Shown: positions 1 through 11,488, counted from the stretch's first letter. The stretch: DNA of 64,000 bases from Cristatella mucedo (GCA_009760855.2 WPIO01000092.1:1112501-1176500), one strand, 5' to 3'. Program-made: numbers and translations. The notes: generated by a model not told the origin, from the letters alone.

Positions 1-441
1 TTTAAATCTGCGAAATTTAAAATTGCAGGCATAACTTAACAGAAGCTATGGTAGTTAATTTTAATTATTTTCTCAATTCATTGCTACAATATGTTAAGGT
101 TCGTACAATGTCAACCTAAAGCACACATGTTAAACCTAGTGCGTATATCCGTCACTTAAATTCGCTTGGAGGGAAGCTTATCGTCATTCAGACTTGAAGC
201 ATCGAATAGAATGAACCAATGCAAAGATTTTAGAAGGACAATTCATGATGCATGATGACCTCATGTAATACTCCAGAGAACTGTTTCACGCTCGGAAACA
301 GCGGCCATTGCAGCAGAAACCATAGATGTGCCTCATCAGAGGCAATTCGTCCGAGGAGACAGAAAAGTCAGGCAGCTGCGTCACCATTGGTAGCCCAGAC
401 GGCTTCAGCACATCTGCGACTGACTGAGAATCCGCCGGCAG
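1..441. other. 5' flank of the first phosphatase gene, no gene recognised
   Basis: AT-rich to about position 240. A short open frame at 252-479 has no recognisable content and overlaps the start of the next gene in another frame. The phosphatase frame is open only from 424, because an in-frame TGA lies at 421-423. Its 5' UTR or an upstream exon, if any, must lie here or outside the window. Confidence 0.4.
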
Positions 442-790
442 ATGGATCTGAACAACACCCAACAGTTTCAGCATCTTGACCGGACTTGGCAGCCACTTGA
501 GCACACCGAGTCTACTAATTCGAAGTTCACAGAGCCCACGGAGCCCAGGGAACCGATGGAGAATGAGAAGTCTCCAGAATCAACTGTGACTGCAGAAGGC
601 CGCTCAAAAGCTATGCCAATGTGTTTGGCATTTGAAACGCTGCAGGATGTACTAGAGCAAACTGGGAGTGTGCAGCAGAAGTGCTGCACCTTTATTTCAC
701 AGCCGAAACGACTTCGTCAACTAGAAGTTCTTACAGGAAAATTTATGGTGATAAAAGATTTGGTGGAGATTCATGGCAGATTGTACATAG
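442..790 (+). CDS. STYX-like pseudophosphatase (atypical DUSP family), exon 1
   Basis: First coding exon. ATG at 442 is the first Met after the in-frame stop at 421-423. It encodes 116 residues plus one base. The first ~100 residues are a polar, Glu/Ser/Thr-rich N-terminus that I do not recognise. The exon ends in HGRLYIG, matching the 'GLYLG' strand that opens DUSP catalytic domains, and is followed by a GTAAGA donor at 791. The split Gly codon (G|GC, phase 1) joins cleanly to the exon at 3315. The neighbouring active phosphatase has an intron at the same place and phase, so the two genes are probably tandem duplicates. The start is uncertain, because 'CCGGCAG' before the ATG could also be an acceptor. 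Confidence 0.65.
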
Positions 791-3314
791 GTAAGAAGCT
801 GACTAGCGATACTAGTTTTCGTGCTTTTGACTTCTCGCGTGCATGCGTATTCGTCTAAACATCAATCAAAGCAGTAGCCTTAACCTTGGCAATCTTGATA
901 AGTTTTTTCAAGCCACAATCTTCTCTGATCAGTACTTATTCTTGATCTATCGACCGTGCAAAGGCTTTCAAAGGTTTAAATATGAAAACTGTCTTGCCTA
1001 GCTTCATAAGGAACTATTTTAGTACAATGCAGGCGCTTCGTAAGTTTTGGTTTTCGGACTAACGTCAAGAACAAATTGTAAAAACCACAACGTTCTATTT
1101 TAAGGCACCTCAATATCTTCCTCTTACACATGAAATGAAGTTTAAAATATTCTAATGAATCACTATCAAATCCATCTTTAATAGTTCCCGAAAGAGTTCA
1201 ATACTTTTAAAGTTCCACTCTGAGCTAACGGGAATTGTTATCACTTAATAGACTAATTTCAGGATCAGATTATTTACAATTCATTTTTGGCAATCTAACC
1301 CTTGGCTGAACACCAAATGTGAACCTTGAAAATGGGAGAAACGTAGCAATTGACTCAATTTGTCTTAGTGTGGGCAGTCTTCTTGCAGATTTAAAATTTT
1401 CCGTTAGCATCATCTCGCCAAGGACGCATTGCAGGCCACCATGCTGGGGTCTCACAATTGTAAAGATTGGAATTTATACTATACAACCTTTAGTCGGCAA
1501 GTTTTTACTTTACTTTTCTCAAAATTTATTGTCTTTATTGGCGTCTGGCCTGTTGGAAGCTTCAGTCACCGTTTTGCTATTCAGTTTTTTAACGTGTGCA
1601 CGGGGCTCGAGCCCACGACCTCGGCCATTGCAGGTACAAAAAAAATAAATATAATAAATAATAAATATTGGAACTATAGGCAAAAAATAGCAATAATAAC
1701 CGACCTTCCACAAAAACCTCTTCATTGGGTCGTAGCCAACGAGTGAGGAGTTGGCACTGCACGACCAAGGTCGAGGGTTAAAAAATTTTGAAGTCGAAAG
1801 ATTTCGCAGTATCCAGATATTCAAGCGGACTAAGCACTCAGCTCTCGTTTCGACAGCTATGGGGATATAGCATGTATATAAATATAGCATATACAATATA
1901 GCATTGATCGTGGTATGGCAAGTATGCAATATTTTACTCTTGATGGGTATGGTGAGGCGTTAATTTTCTTATCTGATCAATTAAGGCTACTTTTAATTAT
2001 TAAATTAGGATGTTCAAAAAATATTTGGTTTACCAAATGAGAATAAGAAAATAGCAGAAGTTGATTGAAATTAAGTGCTTGCATAATAAATGTAAGTTGT
2101 ACTAGTAATTAAGCTTACGCATGCGTTTTTATGCAACCAAACTTCATCCCGAAGAATAGAAAAATGGGCTCGCTTCAATGCATGTTAGTAGAAAACGAAA
2201 TACGAGTCTATCTAGCTAAACAAATTCAATTCACGCAATATGGAACAGCGGCCGGCTGTAGTAAAAGGTCTTATCGAACTTCCAACGTGAGGTTGTCACA
2301 ATGCATTCGCGCGTCCTAATTATGCTAGAGAAAAAGTGATTGTAGTGCCGAGCCTCCATACAAAGAAAGACTTACTTCCGAGGCTGAAGGCGAAGGTAGC
2401 CTAGTGGCTACCTGCATTCTATAATCTATTGGATAAGCACTGGTACTCTTTGGTGAGCCCTGCTGCCTCGTTTATGTGGCCATTCAGTTTAGAATCCTCT
2501 ACTCCTGATACAGCTACGGACAAGCGGAAGACTGGTTTTCCAACTCTTTGGCTGGAAACCTGCAAGTTCTGTCTAACCTTACATTTGGCTTGTCCATCAT
2601 TCCTAGCGAAACTACCAATCTTTGTGGCTCTTGGTAAGGAAGCTATCTAGCAGGCATACCATGCGCTGCTCATCTTCAACGAGTAATAGTATCAGTTACA
2701 CGCCAACCATCCCGGATACTCAACTAGAACGTTAAGGTTGGGATTAAGTGCGTATTTATATATCTCTGTCTGTCGTTTCGCAAAGCCATTGAGACTGTAT
2801 GGGCGTTACGCATGGAAGTTGTGTATAGCGACCTCGCTGCTAAGAATACTGCCGACTGTAGAACTGATCGTTGTTCAATTGACACAGACGGTGGGCAGAT
2901 CAAGTGAAGTATTTTCTCGGCAAGTTAAAAACAAGAGGCAGTGGTGAGGCAAAGGGCCCCTTTGTGTAGACATATTTGTATTCGTATCTGTTTTTTATAT
3001 TTTATTAATAATAACATTGTTATTATGTTTTATTTTATTATTATATTTATATTTGCGCATATATCAATACAGAAATTGCTCCTTGTGGGTATCATCCGCT
3101 AAATAAAATTCCTGGCTCAGCCTCTTAGAAGAGGGGTTGTCTAGTTATTAGCAATGTAAGAATAGCTATTGTCGCTTGACCGTATATGCCAAGTGCATTA
3201 GCCGTACGATTTGCTGAGTGGCTACATTGGTTATCTCAAGTAGCAAGTAACTCTCGCATGCTTGTGAATATTTCGTGCACATTGCGGCCTCGACTTAATA
3301 AATTTTAATTTCAG
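791..3314 (+). other. Intron of the pseudophosphatase gene
   Basis: Begins GTAAGA and ends TTTAATTTCAG. It contains a short reverse-strand fragment resembling the B-box region of SINE-B (about 1590-1625). It also contains a tRNA A-box-like hairpin (GGTAGCCTAGTGGCTACC, 2395-2412) with no B box found. The rest is AT-rich with nothing recognised. Confidence 0.55.
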
Positions 3315-3895
3315 GCAGTGTACTGTCAGCTGGTGTGATACCATATCTTAGCATTAGAAAGAAATTTCGACACGTCGTCAACCTTTCTAACAAAAGCAAT
3401 CCATACCCAGATATGTGTGTGTACCTGCAATTACAACCAAAGTGCAGTGACCTCAGGAGTAACTTTACGACTGTCAATGGTTTCTTATCACATGGGAGGA
3501 TGTCAGGACATAAAGTTCTCATCCACGGCATGTTCGACCTTGCTCACTCCCCTGATGTCATCGCTGTGGCCTCAGCTTACCTTATGGAAGTCAACGGTTT
3601 CTCTGCAATGGCAGCATACAATTGCGTCCTCAGAAAATGTGGAGTAGCCAGCCTGGACCAAATGTACGTGGAGCAGCTAATGGCTTACGAACAAACGCTC
3701 CAGCCACGGCGGCGGAATATCCCACGAAGTAAAGGGCTGGCTGTTCACTATTCATGTTGCTTGTTCTGTTCCTGCAGTGGGCGATCCTGTACTGCCAACT
3801 GCGAGAATTGGCGACAGTCACCTAGGCTCTTCTGCTGCTATAAAAATAAGGCTGTCAAAATAAGTGGATGTTTTTCAAGAGGCGCGTGTCCTTGA
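3315..3895 (+). CDS. STYX-like pseudophosphatase, exon 2 (DUSP domain, catalytic Cys lost)
   Basis: Exons 1 and 2 sum to 930 nt, giving 309 residues plus stop in one frame. The domain reads LYIGSVLSAG..., then HVVNLSNK, then PYPDMCVYL, following the usual DUSP order. It continues with KVLIHGMFDLAHS, AYLMEVNGFS and VEQLMAYEQTL, aligning with the HCYAGVSRS, SYLMRDRGW and KQLKMYEDEL segments of the active paralogue at 9.5 kb. The active-site loop HCxxGxxR has become HGMFDLAH: Cys is Gly188 (as in STYX), the P-loop Gly is lost, and Arg is His194. No phosphatase activity is expected. By analogy with STYX, a phosphoprotein-binding or decoy role is possible (inference). The last ~33 residues derive from a SINE (3772-3868). 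It could be a decaying gene, but both exons stay open and splice in frame. Confidence 0.72.
3772..3868 (+). repeat. SINE-A 3' half, read through as phosphatase C-terminus
   Basis: The order GTGGGCGATCCT, ...AGGCTCTTCTGCTGCTATAAAAATAAGGCTGT matches the post-B-box half of SINE-A (compare 28780-28885). The tRNA-like head is missing. The phosphatase frame is open through the whole fragment and stops just after it. Confidence 0.7.
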
Positions 3896-4865
3896 CGCGT
3901 TAGGATCATAAACGTGCAGTTGTCGATTTAGCAAAAAAGAGTACGTATTACTAACGCCAAAATGGTTGACATATCGCGAGGCACGATAATCAGTTTCTTG
4001 CCCAATTAGCTCAAAAGAAAATTGCTAATCGATGCAACATATTTCTAGATGTTTCGCGGCATTTTTGTGCACGGGCTGCAGATAAGGCATTCCCCGTGTG
4101 CGGAGCTTTGATATTTGAATTTTAAAGTTATAAATTAATTTTCGTCTAGGTTAATAGCACGCTAAAAGGTTTATTACTTCGCTTCGGATACCGTGCTCTC
4201 TAGTTTGACTCGCACTCGTCGCAGGAATACAAGCTTTGATTGCAATATTAAGAAACTCAGTTACTCGCTTACTTTATCAGCATGTGCATAGAAAACGCAA
4301 TTTATGCACAAGCGAAAAGATTGTGGCCGGTGGAGATGTCATAATTTCTATAGATTCATGCTGGGTAGTTCGGTAGAAGAGGCCATCGCTGTGTGCCTGA
4401 TAGCTTTGCAGCTAAAGCGGTAGGCACAGGTGGATAACGTTCACTCATCAGCGCTCAACGGCAGCAGCTTAAGCAATACCTCCTTTCACGACCGATGCAG
4501 CTTGGCACAAGTCCGTGCTGCAAATAAAGATCAAACTTTAAAGCCTTGCCAAAAGGCAAAGCTTGGCACGAGCGAGGTTTTAGTAAGTCCACCATCTTGG
4601 CAAGATCCTTTGCTGGTAGCCGTTACACATATAGACTCCTGAACTGCGCCTAACTCATAAAGTAGTCTTAGGGCCAATAAAATAATGCCAAACCATGGAA
4701 TTAGAAATTTCTAACATTGCCCTGCTGTTTTAGTTCAAATATTCTTTTTTAACTTTTAAAATTGTGACCTAAGCGTTTAGGTCTCCACGCCGCGTGAACC
4801 GCGTGGTAATTGTTAAGGTCAAGGTGAGAGTTTTGGCCCGACTTTTAGAGGCACTACCAACCGCA
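3896..4865. other. Intergenic / 5' flank of the active DUSP gene
   Basis: Nothing coding recognised. The region upstream of the 4866 ATG is open in frame back to a TAA near 4772 with no other Met. A short palindromic stretch (CCACGCCGCGTGAACCGCGTGG, about 4786-4807) lies ~60 bp before the start. Any promoter cannot be placed from sequence alone. Confidence 0.35.
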
Positions 4866-4938
4866 ATGGATTCTCTTACCACGCTCAACCGGTGTGTTCA
4901 GAGCCATTATGCTTTAATTGAAGAAGGCTTGTATCTTG
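4866..4938 (+). CDS. Atypical dual-specificity phosphatase, exon 1
   Basis: Twenty-four codons plus one base, starting at the only Met after an in-frame stop near 4772. It ends ...EEGLYL+G, followed by a strong GTGAGT donor at 4939. The G|GT codon (phase 1) joins to exon 2 at 9484, giving GLYLGDIKAAHD, the normal opening of an atypical DUSP domain. The short N-terminus means the protein is little more than the catalytic domain. The intron position is identical to that of the pseudophosphatase upstream. Confidence 0.85.
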
Positions 4939-5839
4939 GTGAGTGTCCATTTAACTTTTCCTTTATTTAGGCAGCAGCTACGCGTATTGCCTTTTCACAT
5001 TGCATAAGCGTATGAATCTGTGATGTCTGGAACAAAAATGCTCATGAATTTGTATAGCGACCTAAGGCATGAATACATCAACTGAGACTCAAAATAGGCC
5101 GTATCAAAGAACACCCAACTAACGATACCCTTACGTAAAGTTTGGTAACGTCAAGATGTCAGTATCGGGCATATTCCGTGGTTTTGGAGCATAACAAGGC
5201 ATGGTTTCAAACGGACTATAAAAATACTAAATTTACTTAGGGACCTAAGAGAGCTTTATCCCTTGCGTCTTTATTGCGTTACATTCGTCGCAAGCTTGAG
5301 CTTACGACCCTGGTTGTTAAAAGAAGGAATCTTCCGCTTACTCAAGGCAAGTCGACGAAAGGACGTGATAAGCACCGGATCTAGAGAAAAATGAGAGTGT
5401 AAGCTCGAGGCAAAGCTCACTCCAAACGTGAACCCCGATATTGTGCAGTATCTCATGGTTCATCAGTAGGCAGCTCACAGGTATTTCTGTCGTAATTGCT
5501 GCTGCCAGAAATTTCTAACCCACGTCACCCACCGCGACATTCATACTTCGCTGAATCCTCGCTGTATCCCACTGTCAGTGTCTTTGAGCCCTTAATATTA
5601 CCGTTCCATTCTACCGCCCATAAAGACGACAGACGACATAAGCTTTTGCGCTTCAGGTCGCAGACTTCGATGTCCCGTATCTCCGTCTGTAAATTCGTAT
5701 TTGCCCCAGATAATATGCGTTAATTGCGCAGGAGAGTTTTTTTCTATAGAGCGCCAAACGCAACTGCAGAACCAATTCTACAACTCATAAGCAACGGTGT
5801 CTACTCTAGTGCTGCAGACCTTGTCACGTTCGATATAGA

Positions 5840-6050
5840 TGCCGTCCTGAGCTACTGCTACTACTAAGTTATGCGATTTCTTGACTGCCCTTCTGACTAA
5901 TATGCTTCCCCTTTGTTAAGTGAGATTGGGTGTGTTGGCTGTCATGTAGACCACACGAAATCTCCCTAGGTCTTGAATGTCGACACAAGTCCACTGCCTC
6001 GCACCCTCTTGGATATCTTGGCTTTTTGGAGTTACAGACGGAGATAAACT
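5840..6050 (+). mobile_element. LINE-II 3' end, degenerate
   Basis: Shares the LINE-II tail order (GAGCTGCTACT, TATGCTTCCC, TTGGCT, then GGAGTTACAGACGGAGATA) with the better copies at 35.9-36.2 kb and 60.8-61.2 kb. It lies in the DUSP intron. Confidence 0.55.
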
Positions 6051-6282
6051 ATGTTCAATTACGTCAACATTAGGATAGTCCATTGTACGTTACATGCGAA
6101 TGCCGGTGCATCACGTTAGAGCTGGCGTGTAGTAGATTCTGGACCGAGATACCCAGAAGGTACTCCGATTGGTCTTCGAACAAGTCTCTTTTTAGCAGCA
6201 TGCTGACTAGAACTCTCCCGAGGTCAGCTGCGTAGTTTTAGTTGATCTGGAAGCCTGTCGTTTGAGCTGTATAGCATGGCTG

Positions 6283-7290
6283 GATGGCGGCAGTTTTTCT
6301 TAAACTAAATGATGATAAAACCAACTTAATAGTTGTGGGAAAAACAAATGCGATTCAGAAATTGGAAAGGCTACGGCTCAAAATTGGCTCTGCCAGCATA
6401 TCGCCTGTTGAGTCTGCACGAAATCTCGGTGTCATATTTCACAGTGAAATTTCATTAGAGGACCACATCAGCTTCACAATCAAGTATTTCTACTTTCATC
6501 TACATAACAATGCTAAAATTCGGGCTTGATTAGATAGGAATACCACATATAAGTTGGTCATTGCATTTGTGACATCTCGACTTCTATAACTCGTTGCTTG
6601 TTGGCCTATCGGCACGTGCGATCAGGCGCTTACAGCTAGTGCAAAACTCTGCAGCCAGGCTTGTCTGTCTTGAACGTCAAAGTTGCCATATCGCACCAAT
6701 TCTCGCCGACCTGCACTGGCTACCAGTCAAGCAACAGATCGTCCTCCAGGTTTTGTCACTCAGTTTTAGTTCCCTTCATTCTTTTGCTCAAGCCTACCTT
6801 TCAGATCTACTCCCCCACCAGGCCAAGCATGGTATCACCAGCTTTTCAGAAACTAACTGCTTACGAATACCTCGTACAAGCCCCAAATCCTTTGGAGACC
6901 ATGCATTTAGTTAGTATGCTCCCAAAGCCGGCAACTCACTCCCGCCTTGTTTCACGATTTTCCCCTGACTTGACCACATTTAAAAAGAAATTAAAAACGC
7001 ACCTATTTATGATACCATTTAGAGGGTCTCTGTGATTCATCCTTGGTGTGCTTATAGGTGCTGTGAATGTGCATGCTGCCACTAACCACACTTGCATGTT
7101 CACCCGTGCAGATCAGCCCTAACTATCATTATTGTTATTATTATTATTATTGTTATTCATTTTGTTCATCAAGCATGATACCCCTCACAATTCGATCGTG
7201 TTTGCTTTCCAGTGATTGTAAAGCGCCTAGAAAGAGATTGAGTTCTCTGAGGGCGCTTTATCAAGTGTATTATTATCATTATTATTATGG
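6283..7290 (+). mobile_element. L2-like LINE, 5'-truncated and broken
   Basis: Encodes FLKLNDDKTNL, ISPVESARNLGV, then the C-terminal ARLVCLER...LHWLPVKQ and AYLSDLLPHQAKH in several frames. The L2 3' UTR hairpin follows (AAAGCGCC ... GGCGCTTT, about 7220-7260) and then (ATT)n. Frameshifts and a stop near 6527 make it dead. Confidence 0.88.
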
Positions 7291-7371
7291 CTAAACCACG
7301 GGTTGTCAACACGTATCATGCATGCTTTTCCTCGTATAGGCACTTGAAATTTGCTGAAAAGAAAGCACAGT

Positions 7372-7818
7372 CAAATGGTTAGCCGTATATGACCTTGTTT
7401 GAGGCTACAAGCACAAGGTCTGAGTGCAAATACGTTTAGTGGAAGCATCCACGGTATCGGAAAGCATAAGCACACAGAGGACAAATCATATTGATCCACT
7501 AAACGCTTGGAGATACGTTTTAGTTTCTCTTCAAATGTCATCATTTCAGGGATTTCATGACGCAAGTTAGGAGTGGGTTCCAGCTTTGAAAGCATATGAA
7601 CTAAAGGCAAGGTTTCCAAAGGATTTGAGGTTCGCACGAGCTACTCCCCGTCAAGCAATAAATCGATGCTGCCACTGATCATACGTCCATGCTGACCCTG
7701 TGCACGTCACCCCTAACCATGTAGTTCTTGATATTTACTACCATTCGATCGTGCATCCTTTGCAGCCAATGTAAAGTTCCCTGTGAGTTTTCCGAGGGCT
7801 TTTAATCAAGTGTATTAT
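7372..7818. mobile_element. L2-like LINE with 5' inversion
   Basis: 7372-7650 is reverse-strand L2 (TSNPLETLPLVHMLSK...). It abuts 7655-7818, forward-strand L2 3' UTR that starts just where the inverted part stops (ATGCTGCCACT...) and ends in (ATT)n. Adjacent pieces in opposite orientation are the usual product of twin priming. Confidence 0.72.
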
Positions 7819-7868
7819 TATTACTATTATCAATTCAAGGTCAATGTCACTATCTTTCGGTTCTCTTA

Positions 7869-8335
7869 ATGATGTGGCTCCAGCATGCCTATCAGATCTA
7901 TTCTCCCACTAGGCTAAGCATCATACCACCCACTATTCGGAATCTAATCGTTTACTTATACCTTGTACGAACCTCGAATCCTTTGGAGACCGTGCCATTT
8001 GTTTGTATGCTCCCAAAGAGTGGAACTCACATTCCGTCTTGCGTCGATGAGTCCACTGACTTGACCACATTTAAAAGTAAATTAAAAGCACATCTATTTG
8101 TCAGAGATTTTAGCGGGCCTCTGTGATTCGTCCTTAGTGAACGCATAGGTCCTGACACTGCACGCTGCCACTAGCCATACTTGCATGGCGACCCTGGGCA
8201 TGTCACCCAGAACCATGTTATTCATGTTGTTTATTGAGCATGCTACCATTCGATCGTTCTTCCTTAGCAGCAAATGTAAAGTGCCTAGAAAGAGATGGAG
8301 TTCTCTGAGGGTGGTATATCAAATGTATTATTGGT
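7869..8335 (+). mobile_element. L2-like LINE 3' end
   Basis: Decayed C-terminus (AYQIYSPTRLS..., LTTFKSKLKAHLF) followed by the L2 3' UTR, with a degraded hairpin tail at 8275-8335. Confidence 0.8.
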
Positions 8336-8530
8336 ACTATCTCTTTCTATAAATTTTTAAAGGAAGCATGACCAGATGTTTTTTTATTAAATGCACAACG
8401 TCAACAAGCATTACGCACTTGCATCAAGATTGCTTGCACCTCACTCGTTCCTAGCAGCATTTTCTTACTCCACGTGAGTGATTCTGCATGTGCTTGTGTG
8501 TACTGAGATTTTAGATAAAAGGCATATCGC

Positions 8531-8707
8531 GAATGACTGGCACACTAGGTAAGGCGGTTGCTTTTCACGACCTCAGTGTCCCGAAGTCATGGATTCGGAT
8601 CCTTCAGTGGGCGATCCTTTATAGCTGCTGCAAGCGGTGGTGATAGCCGTAGAGGCTCTTCTGTCGCTATACAAAAAGAGGCTGTTTAATAATCTAGTAT
8701 TTTTTGG
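8531..8707 (+). repeat. SINE-A copy (tRNA-derived)
   Basis: A-box-like GGCACACTAGGTAAGGCGG, a mutated B-box region, and the family body GCAAGCGGTGGTGATAGCCG and CGCTATACAAAAAGAGGCTG. It lies head-to-tail with a second copy. Confidence 0.82.
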
Positions 8708-8708
8708 C

Positions 8709-8882
8709 GATCTGTGATGGCACACTAATTAAGGCGGTTGCTTTTCACGCCTCGGTCCTGAGGTCGTGGGTTCGAATCCTGCGGTGAGCAATCCTTTATT
8801 GCCCCTGCAAGCGGTGGTGATAGCCGTCGGGGCTCTTCTGTCGCTATACAAAACAAGCTGTTAAATCAGCCAGTATTTTTTC
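8709..8882 (+). repeat. SINE-A copy (tRNA-derived), tandem with the previous one
   Basis: Starts ...TGTGATGGCACACTAATTAAGG, has an intact B box GGTTCGAATCC, then the SINE-A body and the T-rich end ...CAGCCAGTATTTTTTCC. Confidence 0.85.
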
Positions 8883-8934
8883 CTTGTAAGCAAACTTAAG
8901 CTAATTGAAAGAGATTATCTCCCTAAAGGCCTAA

Positions 8935-9150
8935 TACTCATGGTCATACTAAGCATCGTACCACTCGCTTTTCGGAATCTAATTGCTTATCTATACCTCG
9001 CATGACCATGAAATCCCCTATAGGCCTTGCCTTTAGTTCGTACGCTCTCAAAGCCTCATACTCACCTAATTAAAATAACAATAATAATACACTTGATAAA
9101 ACTCCCTCAGATAAATCTCTATCTCGGCGCTTTACTTTCGTCCTCGTGTC
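8935..9150. mobile_element. L2-like LINE fragments
   Basis: 8935-9060 is a forward piece (TCGGAATCTAATTGCTTATCTATACCTCG). 9065-9150 is a reverse piece of the tail (ACACTTGATAAAACTCCCTCAGA...GGCGCTTTAC). Both are small and decayed. Confidence 0.6.
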
Positions 9151-9483
9151 ACTCTAAATCAACTAGCAGACTGTTGGCCTGCTCCTACTTCTCTGCACTT
9201 ACTGTGTTAGTTGAAACATAGCTAAAGGAAGCAGAAAAACTATCGAGTTTTAACTCCAAGTTTTTTGACAAATAAATTATGACTAGCACAGCTTTAGCCC
9301 AGTAACTGCTTAACAGCCTCAATCAAATGAGCAATTAATAAGTCTGCTTTTAGCACACAGGTTTTTGGTAATGCATTTGAGAAATTGAGAAGTTATATCT
9401 CTGCTTTACCAAACTTGATTAACATTCTTACTGGCTTGCATTGTCAAACACCGTATACGTTTGAGACTTACAATTTTTACCAG

Positions 9484-9932
9484 GTGACATCAAGGCAGCC
9501 CACGACAAAACGTTCCTTGAGGAGGCTAGAATAACTCACATCGTTAGCGTCATGAAGGATGAGAGATCCTACTTCGGCAATGAGTACGTCTACCTGGCTA
9601 TTCCAGTGGTGGATTGTCCCATAAGCGGCAAACTAAAGCCTCACTTCAATGAAATCTATCAGTTTATTAAAATGGCTAGGGATGCCGGAGGTGTGGTTCT
9701 AGTTCACTGCTACGCCGGTGTATCGAGGTCTGCAACAGCTGCCGTCTCTTATCTAATGCGTGACCGAGGCTGGACTTGTGAGAAAGCTTTAGGCTACGTG
9801 AGCAGCAAGCGCAGCATCGTCAATCCAAACATCGGCTTTCGAAAGCAGCTGAAGATGTATGAGGACGAGCTTAGACTGGCCGCTGAAGCCGAGAAAGACC
9901 AATCGCAGCCGAGTCTCATGGCGGCTGCATGA
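9484..9932 (+). CDS. Atypical dual-specificity phosphatase, exon 2 (catalytic)
   Basis: Dephosphorylates Tyr and probably Ser/Thr (cysteine-dependent DUSP fold); substrate unknown. The acceptor is TTTTTACCAG|GTGAC. With exon 1 the protein is 173 residues. Visible elements: GDIKAAHD near residue 25, THIVSV, the general-acid region around Asp68 (PVVDCPIS), the P-loop HCYAGVSRS with Cys100 and Arg106, SYLMRDRGW, and the C-terminal PNIGFRKQLKMYEDEL helix. All catalytic residues are present. It resembles the small atypical DUSPs rather than MAP-kinase phosphatases, since there is no rhodanese-like domain. Polyadenylation signals follow at 10039 and 10046. The upstream pseudophosphatase shares the intron position, suggesting tandem duplication followed by loss of catalysis in one copy. 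Confidence 0.92.
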
Positions 9933-10038
9933 TTTGCTTTCTGCTGGCTATCAAGGCGTCGTGATGATTAAACTGTGGTTTCTTGCACTCAGTCATACAA
10001 TTGATGTTTCTTTTACGACGAATCGCATCGCTTCGTGA

Positions 10039-10051
10039 AATAAATAATAAA
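10039..10051 (+). terminator. Polyadenylation signals of the DUSP gene
   Basis: Two AATAAA hexamers (10039-10044 and 10046-10051) about 110 nt after the stop codon. Confidence 0.6.
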
Positions 10052-10162
10052 TGCCATGCATAAACGGTGGAGCCTATTTCAAATTAAAGCTGATCATCAT
10101 CTTTACTTATTATTTCTTTATGCTCTTTAATCAGCAGGAAGACTAGATGTTATGTACATGTG

Positions 10163-10163
<1 letters not shown>

Positions 10164-10245
<82 letters not shown>

Positions 10246-10286
10246 TATATATAGTTATATAGTTATATAGTTATATAGTTATATAT
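10164..10286. repeat. (TA)n microsatellite with AGTTATAT variants
   Basis: Uninterrupted TA to about 10240, then AGTTATAT units. It abuts the truncated 5' end of the next L2 copy. Confidence 0.95.
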
Positions 10287-11450
10287 AGCTCAGTGCAAGG
10301 TCCGGTTCTTTTCACGGTTTATACTCTGCCTCTTGCTGATGTGATTGCCAAGCACAATCTAGGCTTTCACTTCTATGCGGATGACACTCAGTTGTACCTT
10401 TGCTTTGATCCCTCCCAGCCTTCGAGCACCTCAAATTCTCTCAACTCACTTGCTGCATGCATTGATGACATCCGCACATGGATGGCAGCAAATTTTCTAA
10501 AACTTAACGATGACAAAACTAACTTACTAGTTATGGGAAAACCCAGTGTGATCCAGAGATTGGAAAGGCTGACTCTCAAGATTGGCTCTGCCAGCATATC
10601 TCCTGTCAAATCAGCTTGGAATCTAGGTGTCATATTCCAAAGCGACCTCTCGTTAGATGACCATATCAGCTCCACAGTCAAATCTGCCTATTTTCAGCTT
10701 CATAACATTGCTAAAATTCGGGCTTGTTTAGATAAAGATACCACGTACAAGTTAGTTCATGCATTCGTGACATCCCGTCTCGACTTCTGCAACTCACTGC
10801 TTACTGGCCTACCAGCATGTGCGATCAGGCGATTGCAGCTGGTGCACAACTCGGCAGCTAGACTTGTCTGTCGTGAGCGTCGCAGTTGCCACATTACTCT
10901 ACTTCTCGCCGACCTGCACTGGCTACCAGTCAAGCAACGGATTGACTTCAAGGTTTTGTCGCTCACTTTTAGGTCTCTTCATTCTATGGCTCCAGCCTAT
11001 CTGTCAGATATACTACCCCATCAGGCCAAGCATCGTACGGCCCGCTTCTCGGAATCCAACAGTCTAGAAATACCTCATACAAACCTTAAATCCTTTGGAG
11101 ACCGTGCATTTAGTTCATATGCTCCCAAAGCCTGGAACTCCCTCCCGACCTACGTCAAAACATCCCCTGACCTGACCACATTTAAAAGGAATCTAAAAAC
11201 ACACCTATTAAGGACAGCATTTAGTGGGTCCCTGTGATTCGTCTTTGATGTGCTTATGCGTGCTGACACTGTGCATGCTGCCACTAACCACATTTGCATG
11301 CTGACGCTGTGCATGTCACCCCTAACCATATTATTCATCTCGTTTGTTTTTTACGCATGATTTTACTTACCATTCAATTGCGTTTCACTTTACAGCAAAT
11401 GTAAAGCGCCTAGAGAGAGATTGAGTTCTCTGAGGGCGCTTTATCAAATG
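10287..11450 (+). mobile_element. L2-like LINE, long intact RT C-terminal frame
   Basis: The open frame 10293-11237 (314 residues, no internal stop) starts inside the RT at QGPVLFTVY. It carries an intact YADDTQLY metal-binding motif, FLKLNDDKTNLLVMGK, and the L2/CR1-type C-terminus (RLVCRERRSCH, LHWLPVKQRIDFKVL, AYLSDILPHQAKH). The 3' UTR hairpin AAAGCGCC/GGCGCTTT lies near 11404-11445. It is 5'-truncated at the TA repeat and lacks the RT N-terminal half, so it cannot be autonomous. Low divergence from the 54.6-kb copy suggests a young subfamily. Confidence 0.95.
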
Positions 11451-11457
11451 AATTATT

Positions 11458-11486
<29 letters not shown>

Positions 11487-11488
<2 letters not shown>

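Noticed and set aside
10388..10681. Reverse-strand frames inside L2 copies (also 10757-10966, 11560-11826, 55481-55747)
   Set aside because: Recur in every copy as shadows of the RT frame.
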